Assembly: GCA_019456405.1 (NCBI GenBank)
Contig: WJXM01000054.1
Coordinates: 41,953-105,952, forward strand
Reading direction: 5' to 3'
DNA from: Ferrovum sp.
GTDB taxonomy: Bacteria; Pseudomonadota; Gammaproteobacteria; Burkholderiales; Ferrovaceae
Length of the DNA stretch: 64,000 nucleotides
In this document: piece by piece, positions 31,268-40,726 of the stretch
How positions within the stretch are numbered: the stretch's first letter is position 1
Layout: each line of letters begins with the position of its first letter
Made by a program: the position numbers and the translations under genes
Notes under the pieces: model-generated
What the model was told of the DNA's origin: nothing
Databases searched by the model: none
What the model saw: the letters and a program-made list of their open reading frames with translations, nothing else

Positions 31268-33348
31268 GATGAGGAAGATTTCCGGCTCAAACGCTGCAAG
31301 AGAAAGTCATGGACCCGAAAGCATGAACTGCCGCGTCGTGGATGGGTTCGCACATATTGTCCCTCGCCGTTCATGATCCAGGCTGCGTGGTTGTCGCGTA
31401 GATAAGAGCGGAGTCCTTCGCTCAGTATTCGTCGTTTGATGCGTGGATCGAGAATGGGGATACAGACTTCGATGCGGCGAAAAAAATTGCGGTCCATCCA
31501 GTCGGCACTGGCGATGAATACCTCGTGGCTTCCTCCATGACGGAAATACATGACCCGATGATGCTCCAGAAAACGACCGATCAGCGAGCGTACCCGGATA
31601 TGTTCGGATAACCCTTTGACACCGGGACGGAGCAGGCAGACGCCCCGGATGATCAGGTCGATTCGAACCCCGGCCTGACTGGCTTCATAGAGCGCATCGA
31701 TCAGGTGGGGTTCCGTCAGTGCATTCATTTTTGCGATGATGTGGGATTTTTCACCCTGGCGGGCAAACTGGATTTCACGGGCAATGGCCTGCAGGGTTCC
31801 CGAGTGGAGGGTGAAGGGGGCTTGCCAGAGATGACGCAAATGTTCCTGCTTTCCCAGTCCTGTAATTTGCATGAAGATGGCGCTGACATCGGCCGTGATT
31901 TCCGGGTGGGCGGTAAACAAACCAAAATCGGTATAGGTGCGCGTGGTACGGGCATGATAGTTGCCTGTCCCCAGGTGGACATAACGGCGCAGTTCGCTTT
32001 GCTCGCGCCGAATGACGAGACACATTTTGGCATGAGTCTTGTAACCGAAAACGCCGTAGACCACGTGGGCCCCTGCGGCTTCCAACTTTTCTGCCCAGTT
32101 GATGTTGGCTTCTTCATCGAAGCGGGCCAATAGTTCCACCACCACGGTGACCTCCTTGCCCTGGTGCGCCGCCTCGATCAGGGCTTCGATCAGTTCGGAG
32201 TCCGTGCCTGTACGGTAGACCGTCTGTTTGATGGCCAGCACCGCAGGGTCACGCGCGGCTTGTTGGACGAACTGAATGACGGGCATGAAGGGCTGAAAGG
32301 GATGGTGCAGGAGAAGATCGCGTTTTTTCAGGGTTTCAATGAGGGGAACCGATTGATCCAGTTCGCGGGGTAGTTGGGGCTGAAAGGAAGGAAACTTGAG
32401 GTCGGGACGGTCGACCAGATCAGCGACCTGCATCAGGCGCACGAGATTGACGGGGCCATCCACTCGATATAGATCCGTCTCCTCCAGTTCAAAAGTTCCA
32501 AGCAGGAATTGAGCCATGGTTTCGGAGCAATTTTCCGGGACTTCAAGGCGTACTTCATCGCCGTACTGGCGATGGCTCAATTCGCCTTGCAAGGCAAGGC
32601 GCAAATCACTGACTTCCTCATCTTCCAGAAGTAATTCGCTGTTTCGGGTCAAGCGGAATTGATAGCATCCTTCGACGGTCAGTCCATGAAAAAGGTCGCC
32701 TACGTTGGCATGCAGAATGGAAGATAAAAAAATGAACCCATAGGGGCAGCCACAAATTTCTTCGGGCAGTTGTATGAAGCGGGGAAGGGCACGGGGGGCT
32801 TGCACGACGGCATGGGTACAGGGACGGCCAAAAGCATCGACTCCCGAAAGTTCCACGGCAAAGTTGAGACTTTTATTGAGGATTCGAGGAAAAGGATGGG
32901 CCGTGTCCAATCCAATGGGAGTCAGTACCGGTTTGATTTTGCGCAGATAATAGTTGCGTGCCCAAGTATGCTGAGCCTCGGTCCAATGATTGCGACGGTG
33001 GAAACAGATCCCCTCTTCGGCCAAACGCGGCAGGACACGTTCATTCAATAAACGATATTGATGGGAGACGAGTTCGTGCGCCACGCTGCAGACCAGACGG
33101 TAAACCCGCAAGGGAGGCAGGCCATCCGGGCCGGTTTTGGTGATCCCTTCACGAATTTGTTGTTTCAGGCCGGCAACCCGAATCTCAAAAAATTCATCCA
33201 GATTATTGCTGACGATGCATAGGTAGCGCAGTTGCTCGAGGAGAGGGGTTTCGTCATCTTCCACCAGATTCAGAACGCGCCGATTGAATGCCAACAGGCC
33301 CAACTCCCGGTTGAGAAATCGGGATGCTGCTGTAACGGGATTGCTCAT
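31264..33348 (-). CDS. ppk1: Polyphosphate kinase 1
   Basis: Reversibly polymerises the ATP gamma-phosphate into polyphosphate. 694 residues from ATG 33348, chosen because RFLNRELGLLAFNRRVL is the usual family opening. Other blocks: SNNLDEFFEIRVAGLKQQ, the phospholipase-D-like catalytic domains with the phosphorylated His region RRYVHLGTGNYHARTTR, and the second His region around RVMYFRHGGSHEVFIASADW. Co-transcribed with the sixA-like gene and divergent from the olsB-like gene; the shared upstream region holds an 11-bp periodic repeat. Confidence 0.96.
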   Translation of the reverse strand: MSNPVTAASRFLNRELGLLAFNRRVLNLVEDDETPLLEQLRYLCIVSNNLDEFFEIRVAGLKQQIREGITKTGPDGLPPLRVYRLVCSVAHELVSHQYRLLNERVLPRLAEEGICFHRRNHWTEAQHTWARNYYLRKIKPVLTPIGLDTAHPFPRILNKSLNFAVELSGVDAFGRPCTHAVVQAPRALPRFIQLPEEICGCPYGFIFLSSILHANVGDLFHGLTVEGCYQFRLTRNSELLLEDEEVSDLRLALQGELSHRQYGDEVRLEVPENCSETMAQFLLGTFELEETDLYRVDGPVNLVRLMQVADLVDRPDLKFPSFQPQLPRELDQSVPLIETLKKRDLLLHHPFQPFMPVIQFVQQAARDPAVLAIKQTVYRTGTDSELIEALIEAAHQGKEVTVVVELLARFDEEANINWAEKLEAAGAHVVYGVFGYKTHAKMCLVIRREQSELRRYVHLGTGNYHARTTRTYTDFGLFTAHPEITADVSAIFMQITGLGKQEHLRHLWQAPFTLHSGTLQAIAREIQFARQGEKSHIIAKMNALTEPHLIDALYEASQAGVRIDLIIRGVCLLRPGVKGLSEHIRVRSLIGRFLEHHRVMYFRHGGSHEVFIASADWMDRNFFRRIEVCIPILDPRIKRRILSEGLRSYLRDNHAAWIMNGEGQYVRTHPRRGSSCFRVHDFLLQRLSRKSSSS

Positions 33349-33461
33349 AAAGTCGGTCAAGAGTAGGGGCCATCGGACGCTTTCAGTGTACCACCCCCCG
33401 AGTATCAGGAAAACCCATATGATGCCGACCATGAATCATGGGAGACGGGGGAAGATTCACC

Positions 33462-33490
33462 GTCACGAATAATTCACGGCAGGTTCACGG
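33462..33490. promoter_or_regulatory. Three direct repeats with 11-bp period between ppk1 and olsB-like gene
   Basis: On the plus strand the units are GTCACGA-ATAA-TTCACGG-CAGG-TTCACGG: three seven-base units with four-base spacers. This is the spacing of a PhoB (PHO) box, but the sequence matches CTGTCAT poorly on either strand (about 4/7 for CCGTGAA on the minus strand). It may bind PhoB weakly or a related response regulator controlling ppk1, the olsB-like gene, or both. Confidence 0.45.
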
Positions 33491-33545
33491 TGGGGTAACA
33501 AGGCCAAGGCAAAGTGGGTAAACATTCGTTTCGATGGAGAGATCC

Positions 33546-34322
33546 ATGCCCCAACTTGACCAGAGTCTGCAGAATGTTCGTCAACCCCGTTTGGTATTTC
33601 AATATGCGCGCTCTTCTGTGGATGTGCGGGCGGCTCAGCAGTTGCGTTGGCAGGTCTTCCATGAAGAGATGGGGGCGTACTTGGATTCCACCGAGCCAGG
33701 GTTGGACCAGGATCGATTCGATGCGCTCTGCGACCATCTGATTTTGCGCGACACACGCAGTCATGAAGTGGTGGGCACCTACCGGATACTCAACGCGCAA
33801 CAGGCGGTGAGGGCTGGAGGATTCTATTCGGAAGAGGAATTCGATCTGACGCGTCTGGTCCATCTGCTTCCTCATGTCATGGAGGTGGGGCGGGCCTGCG
33901 TTCATCCGGATTACCGCAATGGTCTTTCCATTGCAGTGTTGTGGGCCGGTCTGGCCGAATATATCCGGACTCATCGAGTGCAATACCTGATGGGCTGTGC
34001 CAGCATGACCATGATCGATGGCGGTCATACGGCAGCCTCGCTCTACCGTCAGTTGGAACTCATGCATGGTGCTCCTGCGGAATGGCGGGTTTATCCGCGT
34101 TGCGCATTGCCTCTGGCGGCGCTCGACAGCACGCGCGTGGTGGAGATTCCCCCGCTCATCAAGGCCTATCTGCGGGTGGGCGCCTATGTTTGTGGGGCAC
34201 CGGCGTGGGATGCGGATTTCAACACGGCGGACTGTCTGCTTTTGTTGCCCACGACCGCCATGGATCAGCGTTATTCGCGTCATTTCATGAAGACCTCGGC
34301 TGAGGGGAAGACTTCCTTCTGA
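33546..34322 (+). CDS. OlsB-like GNAT acyltransferase (ornithine lipid synthesis)
   Basis: 258-residue member of the OlsB/hemolysin-like GNAT acyltransferase family. OlsB joins a 3-hydroxyacyl chain to ornithine, the first step to ornithine lipids. Recognisable blocks: LRWQVFHEEMGAYLD, HLILRDTRSHEVVGTYRIL, GGFYSEEEFDL, VGRACVHPDYRNG, and PPLIKAYLRVGAYVCG followed by AWDADFNTADCLLLLP. ATG 33546 is chosen for GGAGAG just upstream; ATG 33534 has none. No olsA-type O-acyltransferase is adjacent. Placement beside ppk1, ppx and pst suggests a phosphate-limitation role. Confidence 0.75.
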   Translation: MPQLDQSLQNVRQPRLVFQYARSSVDVRAAQQLRWQVFHEEMGAYLDSTEPGLDQDRFDALCDHLILRDTRSHEVVGTYRILNAQQAVRAGGFYSEEEFDLTRLVHLLPHVMEVGRACVHPDYRNGLSIAVLWAGLAEYIRTHRVQYLMGCASMTMIDGGHTAASLYRQLELMHGAPAEWRVYPRCALPLAALDSTRVVEIPPLIKAYLRVGAYVCGAPAWDADFNTADCLLLLPTTAMDQRYSRHFMKTSAEGKTSF

Positions 34323-34454
34323 GAGGGCACGTCAACTTTTGTGAGTACGCTACCGGGTTTTCCCCATGCGTCTCTGCAGCGATGATTTCCGGGACAGAGT
34401 AGTTCATCCGTGCATGATCTGGTAGAGTGGGGTTTTTTGTGAGGGTTGTGGGAT

Positions 34455-35930
34455 ATGCCCCAAGCGATCATCGCGGCGGTAGACTTGGGCTCGAACAGTT
34501 TTCGTCTGCAGGTGGCACGCGTGGTGCAGGGGCAACCCTATACGCTGGATGCGCTCAAGGAGTCGGTACGACTGGCGGCCGGATTGTTGCCCGACAACAC
34601 ACTGGATGCAGTGACGCAGGAACGCGCATTGGCCTGTTTACGGCGTTTTGGTGAGCGGTTACGGGCAGTGCCCCGAGAGGCCATCCGGGTGGTGGGGACG
34701 AATACCTTGCGCGTTGCCCAACAGGCAGAAACCTTTTTGGAAGCGGCACAGGAAGCCTTGGGTGTTCCCATCGAGATCATTGCGGGTCAGGAAGAAGCCC
34801 GCTTGATTTATGTCGGTGTGGCGCACAGTCTTCCGCGCCATCGAGGTCGTCGGTTGGTGGTGGACATTGGCGGGGGGTCCACGGAAATCATCATCGGTCG
34901 CGGGGTCAAACCGCAGCGCCTGGAAAGTTTGTACATGGGGTGCGTCAGTTACACGCAACAGTTTTTTGCCCAGAACAAAGTGACGGAACGTCACTGGGCT
35001 GCCGCCAGTTTGGCGGCAGCCAATGAATTGCAGGCGCTTTCTGCCACCTTCGGGCGGGAGCAATGGGATGAGGCCGTGGGTTCTTCCGGGACGGCTCGTG
35101 CCCTGGCTGAATTGCTGGAATTGAACGGGTTCGTGGGGCAAGGAATTACCCGAGCCGGACTGGCTTTTCTGCGGGAAAAATTGTTGGAGGCTCGCGATCC
35201 GCACCATCTGGTTTCCATCGGTTTGCGCATGGAGCGGGTACCGGTATTGCCGGGAGGGCTGGTCATCATGAGTGCTGTGTTCGATCACTTGGGGATCGAA
35301 CAGATGCAAACGACAGACTGTGGTCTGCGCGAAGGTGTCCTGTATGAGATGCTGGGCCGCCTGAAACATCGGGATGTCCGGGAAGAGACCGTGCGCCATT
35401 TCGTCCAGCGGTACCATGCGGATTCCCTGCAAGCAGAGCGGGTAGAAAAGTTGGCGCTCACGCTTTATCGTCAGGTGACGACTCGCCCCCAATATGCACA
35501 TTATTCACCTTATCTGCGTTGGGCTGCCCAGTTGCACGAAATTGGGCTTTCCATCGCTCATGGGGGTTACCATCGCCATTCGGCGTATATTGTCGATCAT
35601 GCGGACATGCCTGGATTCTCCAAGATGGAACAGGCCATCGTGGGCGGGTTGGTCCAGAATCATCGAGGGCGTTTGGTCAAGGGGGCAGAACGCATTACCA
35701 ATCGGGAGGGCTGGCGTTTGGTGCTGTGTCTTCGTCTGGCCGTATTGTTTTGCCGTGGTCGCTCCCAGTTGGGACGAACCCCCCGCTTTCACCTGGCGGA
35801 TGAGGGGGATGCGGGGTTTTGTCTGCAGGTCAATCCCGCATGGCTGGTCAGTCATGCTCTGGCAGCCGCCAACCTGGAGAAGGAATGCCAGCAGTGGCAG
35901 GCTCAAGGTATTTCCTTGAGGGTGGTTTGA
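34455..35930 (+). CDS. ppx: Exopolyphosphatase (Ppx/GppA family)
   Basis: Releases phosphate from polyphosphate chains, or acts on pppGpp; the two functions cannot be separated by eye, but the neighbouring ppk1 favours Ppx. 491 residues. ATP/actin-fold blocks: IAAVDLGSNSFRLQVA, VVGTNTLRVA, GQEEARLIYVGV, VVDIGGGSTEIIIG, and a C-terminal HD-like helical domain with AAQLHEIGLSIAHGGYHRHS. ATG 34455 follows GAGGG. A PHO box and pstS come right after the stop. Confidence 0.93.
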   Translation: MPQAIIAAVDLGSNSFRLQVARVVQGQPYTLDALKESVRLAAGLLPDNTLDAVTQERALACLRRFGERLRAVPREAIRVVGTNTLRVAQQAETFLEAAQEALGVPIEIIAGQEEARLIYVGVAHSLPRHRGRRLVVDIGGGSTEIIIGRGVKPQRLESLYMGCVSYTQQFFAQNKVTERHWAAASLAAANELQALSATFGREQWDEAVGSSGTARALAELLELNGFVGQGITRAGLAFLREKLLEARDPHHLVSIGLRMERVPVLPGGLVIMSAVFDHLGIEQMQTTDCGLREGVLYEMLGRLKHRDVREETVRHFVQRYHADSLQAERVEKLALTLYRQVTTRPQYAHYSPYLRWAAQLHEIGLSIAHGGYHRHSAYIVDHADMPGFSKMEQAIVGGLVQNHRGRLVKGAERITNREGWRLVLCLRLAVLFCRGRSQLGRTPRFHLADEGDAGFCLQVNPAWLVSHALAAANLEKECQQWQAQGISLRVV

Positions 35931-35937
35931 CCCGGAA

Positions 35938-35966
35938 GATTCATGAGTCTGTAATCAATCTGTCAT
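35938..35966 (+). promoter_or_regulatory. PHO box upstream of pstS
   Basis: Three seven-base units with four-base spacers: GATTCAT-GAGT-CTGTAAT-CAAT-CTGTCAT. The second and third match the PhoB consensus CTGTCAT at 6/7 and 7/7. The site starts seven bases after the ppx stop and ends 55 bases before the pstS ATG, as expected for a PhoB-activated promoter. Confidence 0.8.
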
Positions 35967-36021
35967 ATTTGACGGTTACCCTGTTCCCGTGCACTTGCGA
36001 TTTTTTTCTATGGAGATTTTC

Positions 36022-37065
36022 ATGACGATTCGGTTCCTCTTGCGTCCCTGGATGGTAGCCAGTGCTTTGTTGATGTCGGCCTGGGAGGCCCAGGCAACGG
36101 ATATCACCGGTGCGGGCTCCACTTTTGTCTATCCGGTCTGTGCCAAGTGGGCCGAAGGATTTAGAGTAGCCACCCGAAATGGTTTGAATTATCAATCCAT
36201 TGGTTCGGGCGGAGGAATCAAGCAGGTAAAAGCCAAAGTGGTGGATTTTGGGGCGACGGACAAACCCCTGACCCAGGAAGAACTGGACCGGAGTTCACTG
36301 GTACAGTGGCCGCTCGTGATGGGGGGCGTGGTTCCCGTAATTCATGTGGAAGGGGTCGCTCCCGGGCAAATGAAACTCGATGGTCCGGTGTTGGCCGACA
36401 TCTATTTGGGCAAGATCAAACGCTGGAATGATCCGGCCATCCAGGCACTCAACAAAGGGTTGAGCCTGCCCGCACAGGACATCGTCGTGGTTTCCCGTAC
36501 CGATGGTTCCGGGACTACCTTCATTTTTACAAATTATCTCTCCAAGGTCAGTGCCGAGTGGAAGAATAAGGTGGGAAGTGATACGGCTGTCAGATGGCCC
36601 ACGGGCATCAATGGCAAGGGGAATGAGGGAGTGGCCTCCTATGTGCGCCAGCAAGCAGGGGGAATTGGTTATGTGGAATATGCCTATGCCCTGCAAAACA
36701 AGATGAGTCATGTTCAGATGAAGAACCACGAAGGGCAGTTCGTGGAACCTGAGATCGAAACATTCGGCGCTGCAGCCAAAAATGCTCACTGGAAACCGGA
36801 AAACGGGTTTCACGAAATTCTGACTGATGAACCGGGAAAAAACAGTTGGCCTATCACCGGAGCCACCTTTGTTTTGATGCAAAAAGTGCAGGAAAACCCC
36901 GAACATGCCAAAACTGCCTTGCAGTTTTTCGATTGGTCTTACAAGAATGGTCAGAAAGTCGCATTGGCACTGGATTACGTTCCCCTGCCAGAGGATGTGG
37001 TCAAGTTGATCGAAGCCCAGTGGAAGATTGAATTGAAGGACAGCGCGGGCAAGACGCTCTACTAG
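36022..37065 (+). CDS. pstS: Phosphate ABC transporter substrate-binding protein
   Basis: Periplasmic high-affinity phosphate receptor. 347 residues from ATG 36022 with GGAG six bases upstream. Signal peptide ends near AQA/TD (WMVASALLMSAWEAQATD). Phosphate-binding blocks: ITGAGSTFVYPVCAKWAEGF, YQSIGSGGGIKQVKAKVVDF, and VVSRTDGSGTTFIFTNYLS. First gene of pstSCAB behind a PHO box, so expected to be induced by phosphate starvation. A hairpin in the 131-base gap to pstC may keep its mRNA abundant. Confidence 0.96.
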   Translation: MTIRFLLRPWMVASALLMSAWEAQATDITGAGSTFVYPVCAKWAEGFRVATRNGLNYQSIGSGGGIKQVKAKVVDFGATDKPLTQEELDRSSLVQWPLVMGGVVPVIHVEGVAPGQMKLDGPVLADIYLGKIKRWNDPAIQALNKGLSLPAQDIVVVSRTDGSGTTFIFTNYLSKVSAEWKNKVGSDTAVRWPTGINGKGNEGVASYVRQQAGGIGYVEYAYALQNKMSHVQMKNHEGQFVEPEIETFGAAAKNAHWKPENGFHEILTDEPGKNSWPITGATFVLMQKVQENPEHAKTALQFFDWSYKNGQKVALALDYVPLPEDVVKLIEAQWKIELKDSAGKTLY

Positions 37066-37086
37066 AAGGCTGCAGGAAATTTTTGT

Positions 37087-37114
37087 GGGTACGGGAGAGC
37101 AATCTCCCTCACCC
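37087..37114 (+). other. Stem-loop between pstS and pstC
   Basis: A six-pair stem GGGAGA/TCTCCC closes a GCAA loop (GNRA type); a further four pairs (GGGT/ACCC) lie outside a small internal loop. No T-run follows, so it is more likely a 3'-end stabiliser of pstS mRNA or partial terminator than a full stop. Confidence 0.55.
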
Positions 37115-37196
37115 GATTGCGCGATAATAGGAAAACCTCGGTACTGGGGGTATAATCGCTCCGTTCCTGACTTGACATTTTGTCCATGGCCGTCTT

Positions 37197-38189
37197 ATGA
37201 ACCCTATACCGACCCAACCAGTTGAGCGCGCGTCTACGCACGCAGGTCCGGCGCGTGGTTTCGGCCATTTTGCCGATCGCTTGTTCGAGTGGCTGACCCG
37301 GTTCTTCGCTTTGTTGGTGTTGTGCACGCTACTGGCCATTCTGGCTTCTTTGGTGGTGACCAGCGCTCCTTCACTGAAGGCCTTTGGTTTTTCCTTTCTG
37401 TGGTCCGATGACTGGGATCCCGTTCAGGATAAGTATGGTGCCTTGATCCCGGTTTATGGAACTCTGGTCAGTTCCTTCGTGGCTCTGTTGATTGCGGTTC
37501 CCATCAGTTTCGGAATTGCCGTCTTTCTCACGGAAATGTCTCCTCCCTGGCTCAAACGTCCGCTCGGGACGGCCATTGAATTACTGGCCGCCATTCCCAG
37601 CATCATCTATGGGATGTGGGGGCTGTTTTCCTTTGCCCCGATTTTTTCCCGGACACTGCAACCCTTCTTGATTGAAACTTTGGGCAAAATACCCTTTGCG
37701 GGGCAACTTTTTCAAGGCCCTCCTCTGGGGATCGGCCTGCTGACGGCCAGCATTATTTTGGCCATCATGGTGATTCCCTTCATCTCCTCGGTCATGCGGG
37801 ATGTCTTTGAACTGGTTCCTGCCGTACTCAAGGAATCAGCTTATGGCCTGGGGGCCACCACTTGGGAAGTGGTCTGGCGGGTGGTATTGCCCTATACCCG
37901 TGCCGGGGTGGTGGGGGGAGTCATGCTGGGCCTGGGGCGTGCTTTGGGAGAAACCATGGCGGTCACCTTCGTGATTGGCAATACCCAGCACCTCAGTCCC
38001 TCGCTGCTGGCTCCGGGAAACAGCATCGCCTCGTCCCTGGCCAATGAATTCGCCGAAGCGGTGGGCGACCTTTATACCTCTGCCCTGATTGAATTGGGAC
38101 TGTTGCTTTTCATCATTACGGCCATCGTGCTGGCCATGGCCAAGTTGATGTTATTGCGCATGGGGCAGCGTGAAGGAACGCGGAGCTGA
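37197..38189 (+). CDS. pstC: Phosphate ABC transporter permease PstC
   Basis: Inner-membrane permease subunit. 330 residues with about six membrane helices; the first is [21 protein letters not shown]. The permease (EAA) loop is in [22 protein letters not shown], and [17 protein letters not shown] is a PstC signature. No strong ribosome site precedes ATG 37197. A TATAAT hexamer at 37151 lacks a good -35. pstA follows after two bases. Confidence 0.94.
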   Translation: MNPIPTQPVERASTHAGPARGFGHFADRLFEWLTRFFALLVLCTLLAILASLVVTSAPSLKAFGFSFLWSDDWDPVQDKYGALIPVYGTLVSSFVALLIAVPISFGIAVFLTEMSPPWLKRPLGTAIELLAAIPSIIYGMWGLFSFAPIFSRTLQPFLIETLGKIPFAGQLFQGPPLGIGLLTASIILAIMVIPFISSVMRDVFELVPAVLKESAYGLGATTWEVVWRVVLPYTRAGVVGGVMLGLGRALGETMAVTFVIGNTQHLSPSLLAPGNSIASSLANEFAEAVGDLYTSALIELGLLLFIITAIVLAMAKLMLLRMGQREGTRS

Positions 38190-38191
38190 CC

Positions 38192-39052
38192 ATGCGCTAT
38201 ACAACGCCCGAAATTCGTCGTATCTACCGCCGCCGCCAGTTGACCAATCGTTTTCATCTGTTCATGTCGGTGTGTGGCATGGGTTTTGGTCTGTTTTGGT
38301 TGACTTGGATTCTCTGGACCTTGTTGTCCAATGGCTTTGAAGCGTTGAGTTGGTCCCTGTTGACCCATCCGACGCCTGCTCCCGGGGGCGAAGGGGGGCT
38401 GGCCAATGCCATTTTGGGTAGCATCATGATGGCCGGTCTGGCGACTTTGATCGGAACGCCCGTGGGGGTATTGGCCGGGACTTACCTGGCTGAATATGGC
38501 CGACGCGGGTGGTTGGCTCCCACCACCCGTTTCGTCAATGACATTCTTCTCAGTGCTCCCTCCATCGTTCTGGGGCTGTTCGTCTATACCGTGTATGTGG
38601 CTCGTTTTCACCACTTTTCGGGGATTGCGGGCGCTTTGTCCCTGTCTTTGATCGTGGTTCCCGTGGTTGTCCGAACCACCGACGACATGTTGCGTCTGGT
38701 GCCGGACAGTCTGCGCGAAGCCGCCATTGCGCTGGGAGCCCCTCGTTGGAAAATGGTGGTGATGGTGGCTTATCGGGCGGCTAAGAGCGGCATCGCTACG
38801 GGCGTGCTGCTGGCGGTGGCACGTATCAGTGGTGAAACAGCACCACTCTTGTTTACTGCGCTCAATAATCAATTCACTACCTGGAACATCAATGAACCGA
38901 TGGCCAATCTGCCGGTGGTGATTTTCCAGTTTGCCATGAGTCCCTATGATGACTGGCACCGTCTGGCTTGGGGCGGTGCCATCCTGGTGACCCTCAGTGT
39001 GCTGGCTATCAATGTGCTGGCGCGTTTGCTGTTCCGTCAAAAAAGTTCTTGA
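38192..39052 (+). CDS. pstA: Phosphate ABC transporter permease PstA
   Basis: Second permease subunit. 286 residues with about six membrane helices. The EAA loop is in [20 protein letters not shown], and [18 protein letters not shown] is typical of PstA. GGAG at 38182-38185, inside the end of pstC, serves as ribosome site, so the genes are translationally linked. pstB starts 11 bases after its stop. Confidence 0.95.
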   Translation: MRYTTPEIRRIYRRRQLTNRFHLFMSVCGMGFGLFWLTWILWTLLSNGFEALSWSLLTHPTPAPGGEGGLANAILGSIMMAGLATLIGTPVGVLAGTYLAEYGRRGWLAPTTRFVNDILLSAPSIVLGLFVYTVYVARFHHFSGIAGALSLSLIVVPVVVRTTDDMLRLVPDSLREAAIALGAPRWKMVVMVAYRAAKSGIATGVLLAVARISGETAPLLFTALNNQFTTWNINEPMANLPVVIFQFAMSPYDDWHRLAWGGAILVTLSVLAINVLARLLFRQKSS

Positions 39053-39063
39053 GCAGGGGTTTC

Positions 39064-39858
39064 ATGAGCCATACCGAGGTTTTCAATCTTTCTTCCATCG
39101 CACCCGAAGTGCGTATTGCCATTCGGAATCTCAATTTTTACTACGGTCGCTTTCATGCTTTGAAGAATGTCACCATGGACATACAGACCAACAAGGTGAC
39201 GGCCTTCATTGGTCCTTCGGGATGCGGTAAGTCCACTCTCCTGCGGACCTTCAACCGTTTGCATGAACTTTATCCGGCCAATCGAACCACGGGGCAAATC
39301 CTGCTGGATGGAAAGAATGTTCTGGACCGTCGGGAAGATCCCACGTTATTGCGGGCTCGTGTGGGGATGGTCTTCCAGAAACCCACGCCGTTTCCCATGT
39401 CGATTTATGAAAACATTGCTTTTGGCGTGAGATTGTATGAAAGGTTGACGTCCATGGAAATGGACGAGCGGGTGGAATGGGCTCTGAAGAAGGCGGCGCT
39501 GTGGCCTGAAGTGAAAGATAAACTGCGTCAGAGCGGTAACGGACTTTCCGGCGGACAGCAACAGCGTCTGTGTATTGCCCGTTGTATCGCCATCAAGCCG
39601 GAAGTGATCCTGCTGGATGAGCCCTGTTCTGCGCTTGATCCTATTTCTACGGCGCATATCGAGGAACTCGTGCATGACCTGAAGAGCGATTACACCGTGG
39701 TCATGGTGACCCATAACATGCAGCAAGCCGCTCGAGTTTCTGACTATACCGCCTATATGTATCTGGGGGAGTTGATCGAGTTCGACGAGACGGATCGAAT
39801 TTTTACCAAACCCAATCAGAAGGCGACGGAAGACTATATCACCGGGAAATTTGGTTGA
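39064..39858 (+). CDS. pstB: Phosphate ABC transporter ATP-binding protein
   Basis: ATPase that drives phosphate import. 264 residues. Walker A is GPSGCGKST, the Q-loop is in [17 protein letters not shown], the ABC signature [16 protein letters not shown], Walker [14 protein letters not shown], and the switch His is in [16 protein letters not shown] 39064 follows a GGGG stretch. Unlike E. coli, no phoU follows: tpiA comes next, so PhoU and PhoBR must be elsewhere if present. Confidence 0.96.
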   Translation: MSHTEVFNLSSIAPEVRIAIRNLNFYYGRFHALKNVTMDIQTNKVTAFIGPSGCGKSTLLRTFNRLHELYPANRTTGQILLDGKNVLDRREDPTLLRARVGMVFQKPTPFPMSIYENIAFGVRLYERLTSMEMDERVEWALKKAALWPEVKDKLRQSGNGLSGGQQQRLCIARCIAIKPEVILLDEPCSALDPISTAHIEELVHDLKSDYTVVMVTHNMQQAARVSDYTAYMYLGELIEFDETDRIFTKPNQKATEDYITGKFG

Positions 39859-39955
39859 TTTTTGGATTTGCGGCTCATGGCTCATTGCAAGGAAGGCCGT
39901 TTCAAGGCATCATCCTGCCCAGACATTAACTTCATGCAAGGTTTGGAGCAGACAC

Positions 39956-40726
39956 ATGCGTAATAAACTTATTGCAGGCAACTGGAAAATGCACGGTTCT
40001 CGTGTGGCAAACGAGGCATGGGTGCGGGCATTACAGGCGGAACCGATTTTGGAGTCCGTTGAACTGGCGGTATTGGTTCCTGCACCCTATCTGGCCCAGA
40101 TGCAGCAGTTGCTGGGCGGTTCGACCTGTGTCTGGGGAGGACAGGATGTCAGCGACCAGGAACGCGGTGCCTTTACCGGCGAGGTGGCGGCTTCCATGTT
40201 ACGCGAATTCGGATGCCGGTATACGGTGGTAGGCCACTCGGAACGGCGTCAACGTCATGGTGAAACCGATGTTCAGGTGGCAGCCAAGGCGCAACAGGCA
40301 TTGGCCCAGGATCTGATTCCCATCCTCTGTCTGGGAGAGTCGCTCGAGCAGCGGGAGGCAGGAAAAACGGCACAAGTGATGCGTCACCAGTTGGGAGTAC
40401 TTCTGGATATATTGGGCGAAGGTGGCATGGCCCGTTCGGTACTGGCCTATGAACCCCTCTGGGCTATCGGTACGGGACGAAGCGCCACTCCGGCGCAAGT
40501 CCAGGAAGTCCACGCCTGGCTGCGTCAGCAGTGCGCTGAAACGTCGCCGGGTCTGGCCGAAAATATTCAAATTCTCTATGGTGGTAGCGTCAAAAGTTCC
40601 AACGCGGTAGAATTGATGACCTTGCCCGATGTGGATGGGGCACTGGTGGGGGGCGCTTCCCTGGTAGCGCAGGAATTTTTGGCGATCGCACGCGCAGCAG
40701 CGAAAGCAAGTCAAAGGACTGAGTAA
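39956..40726 (+). CDS. tpiA: Triosephosphate isomerase
   Basis: Interconverts dihydroxyacetone phosphate and glyceraldehyde-3-phosphate. 256 residues from ATG 39956 with GGAG upstream. Signature opening RNKLIAGNWKMHG (catalytic Lys), VVGHSERR (catalytic His) and the catalytic Glu in LAYEPLWAIGTG, with the phosphate loop in YGGSVKSSNA and GALVGGASL. The stop shares one base with the secG start. tpiA-secG-tRNA-Leu-nuo is a conserved betaproteobacterial order. Confidence 0.97.
   Translation: MRNKLIAGNWKMHGSRVANEAWVRALQAEPILESVELAVLVPAPYLAQMQQLLGGSTCVWGGQDVSDQERGAFTGEVAASMLREFGCRYTVVGHSERRQRHGETDVQVAAKAQQALAQDLIPILCLGESLEQREAGKTAQVMRHQLGVLLDILGEGGMARSVLAYEPLWAIGTGRSATPAQVQEVHAWLRQQCAETSPGLAENIQILYGGSVKSSNAVELMTLPDVDGALVGGASLVAQEFLAIARAAAKASQRTE

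Noticed and set aside
34323..34454. Gene or terminator between the olsB-like gene and ppx
   Set aside because: No credible frame or stem with T-run; a CCCC...GGGGTTTTTT pairing spans too long a loop to be convincing.
37128..37156. Internal promoter before pstC (TATAAT at 37151)
   Set aside because: The -10 is perfect but nothing like TTGACA occurs at 16-18 bases upstream and there is no extended -10.
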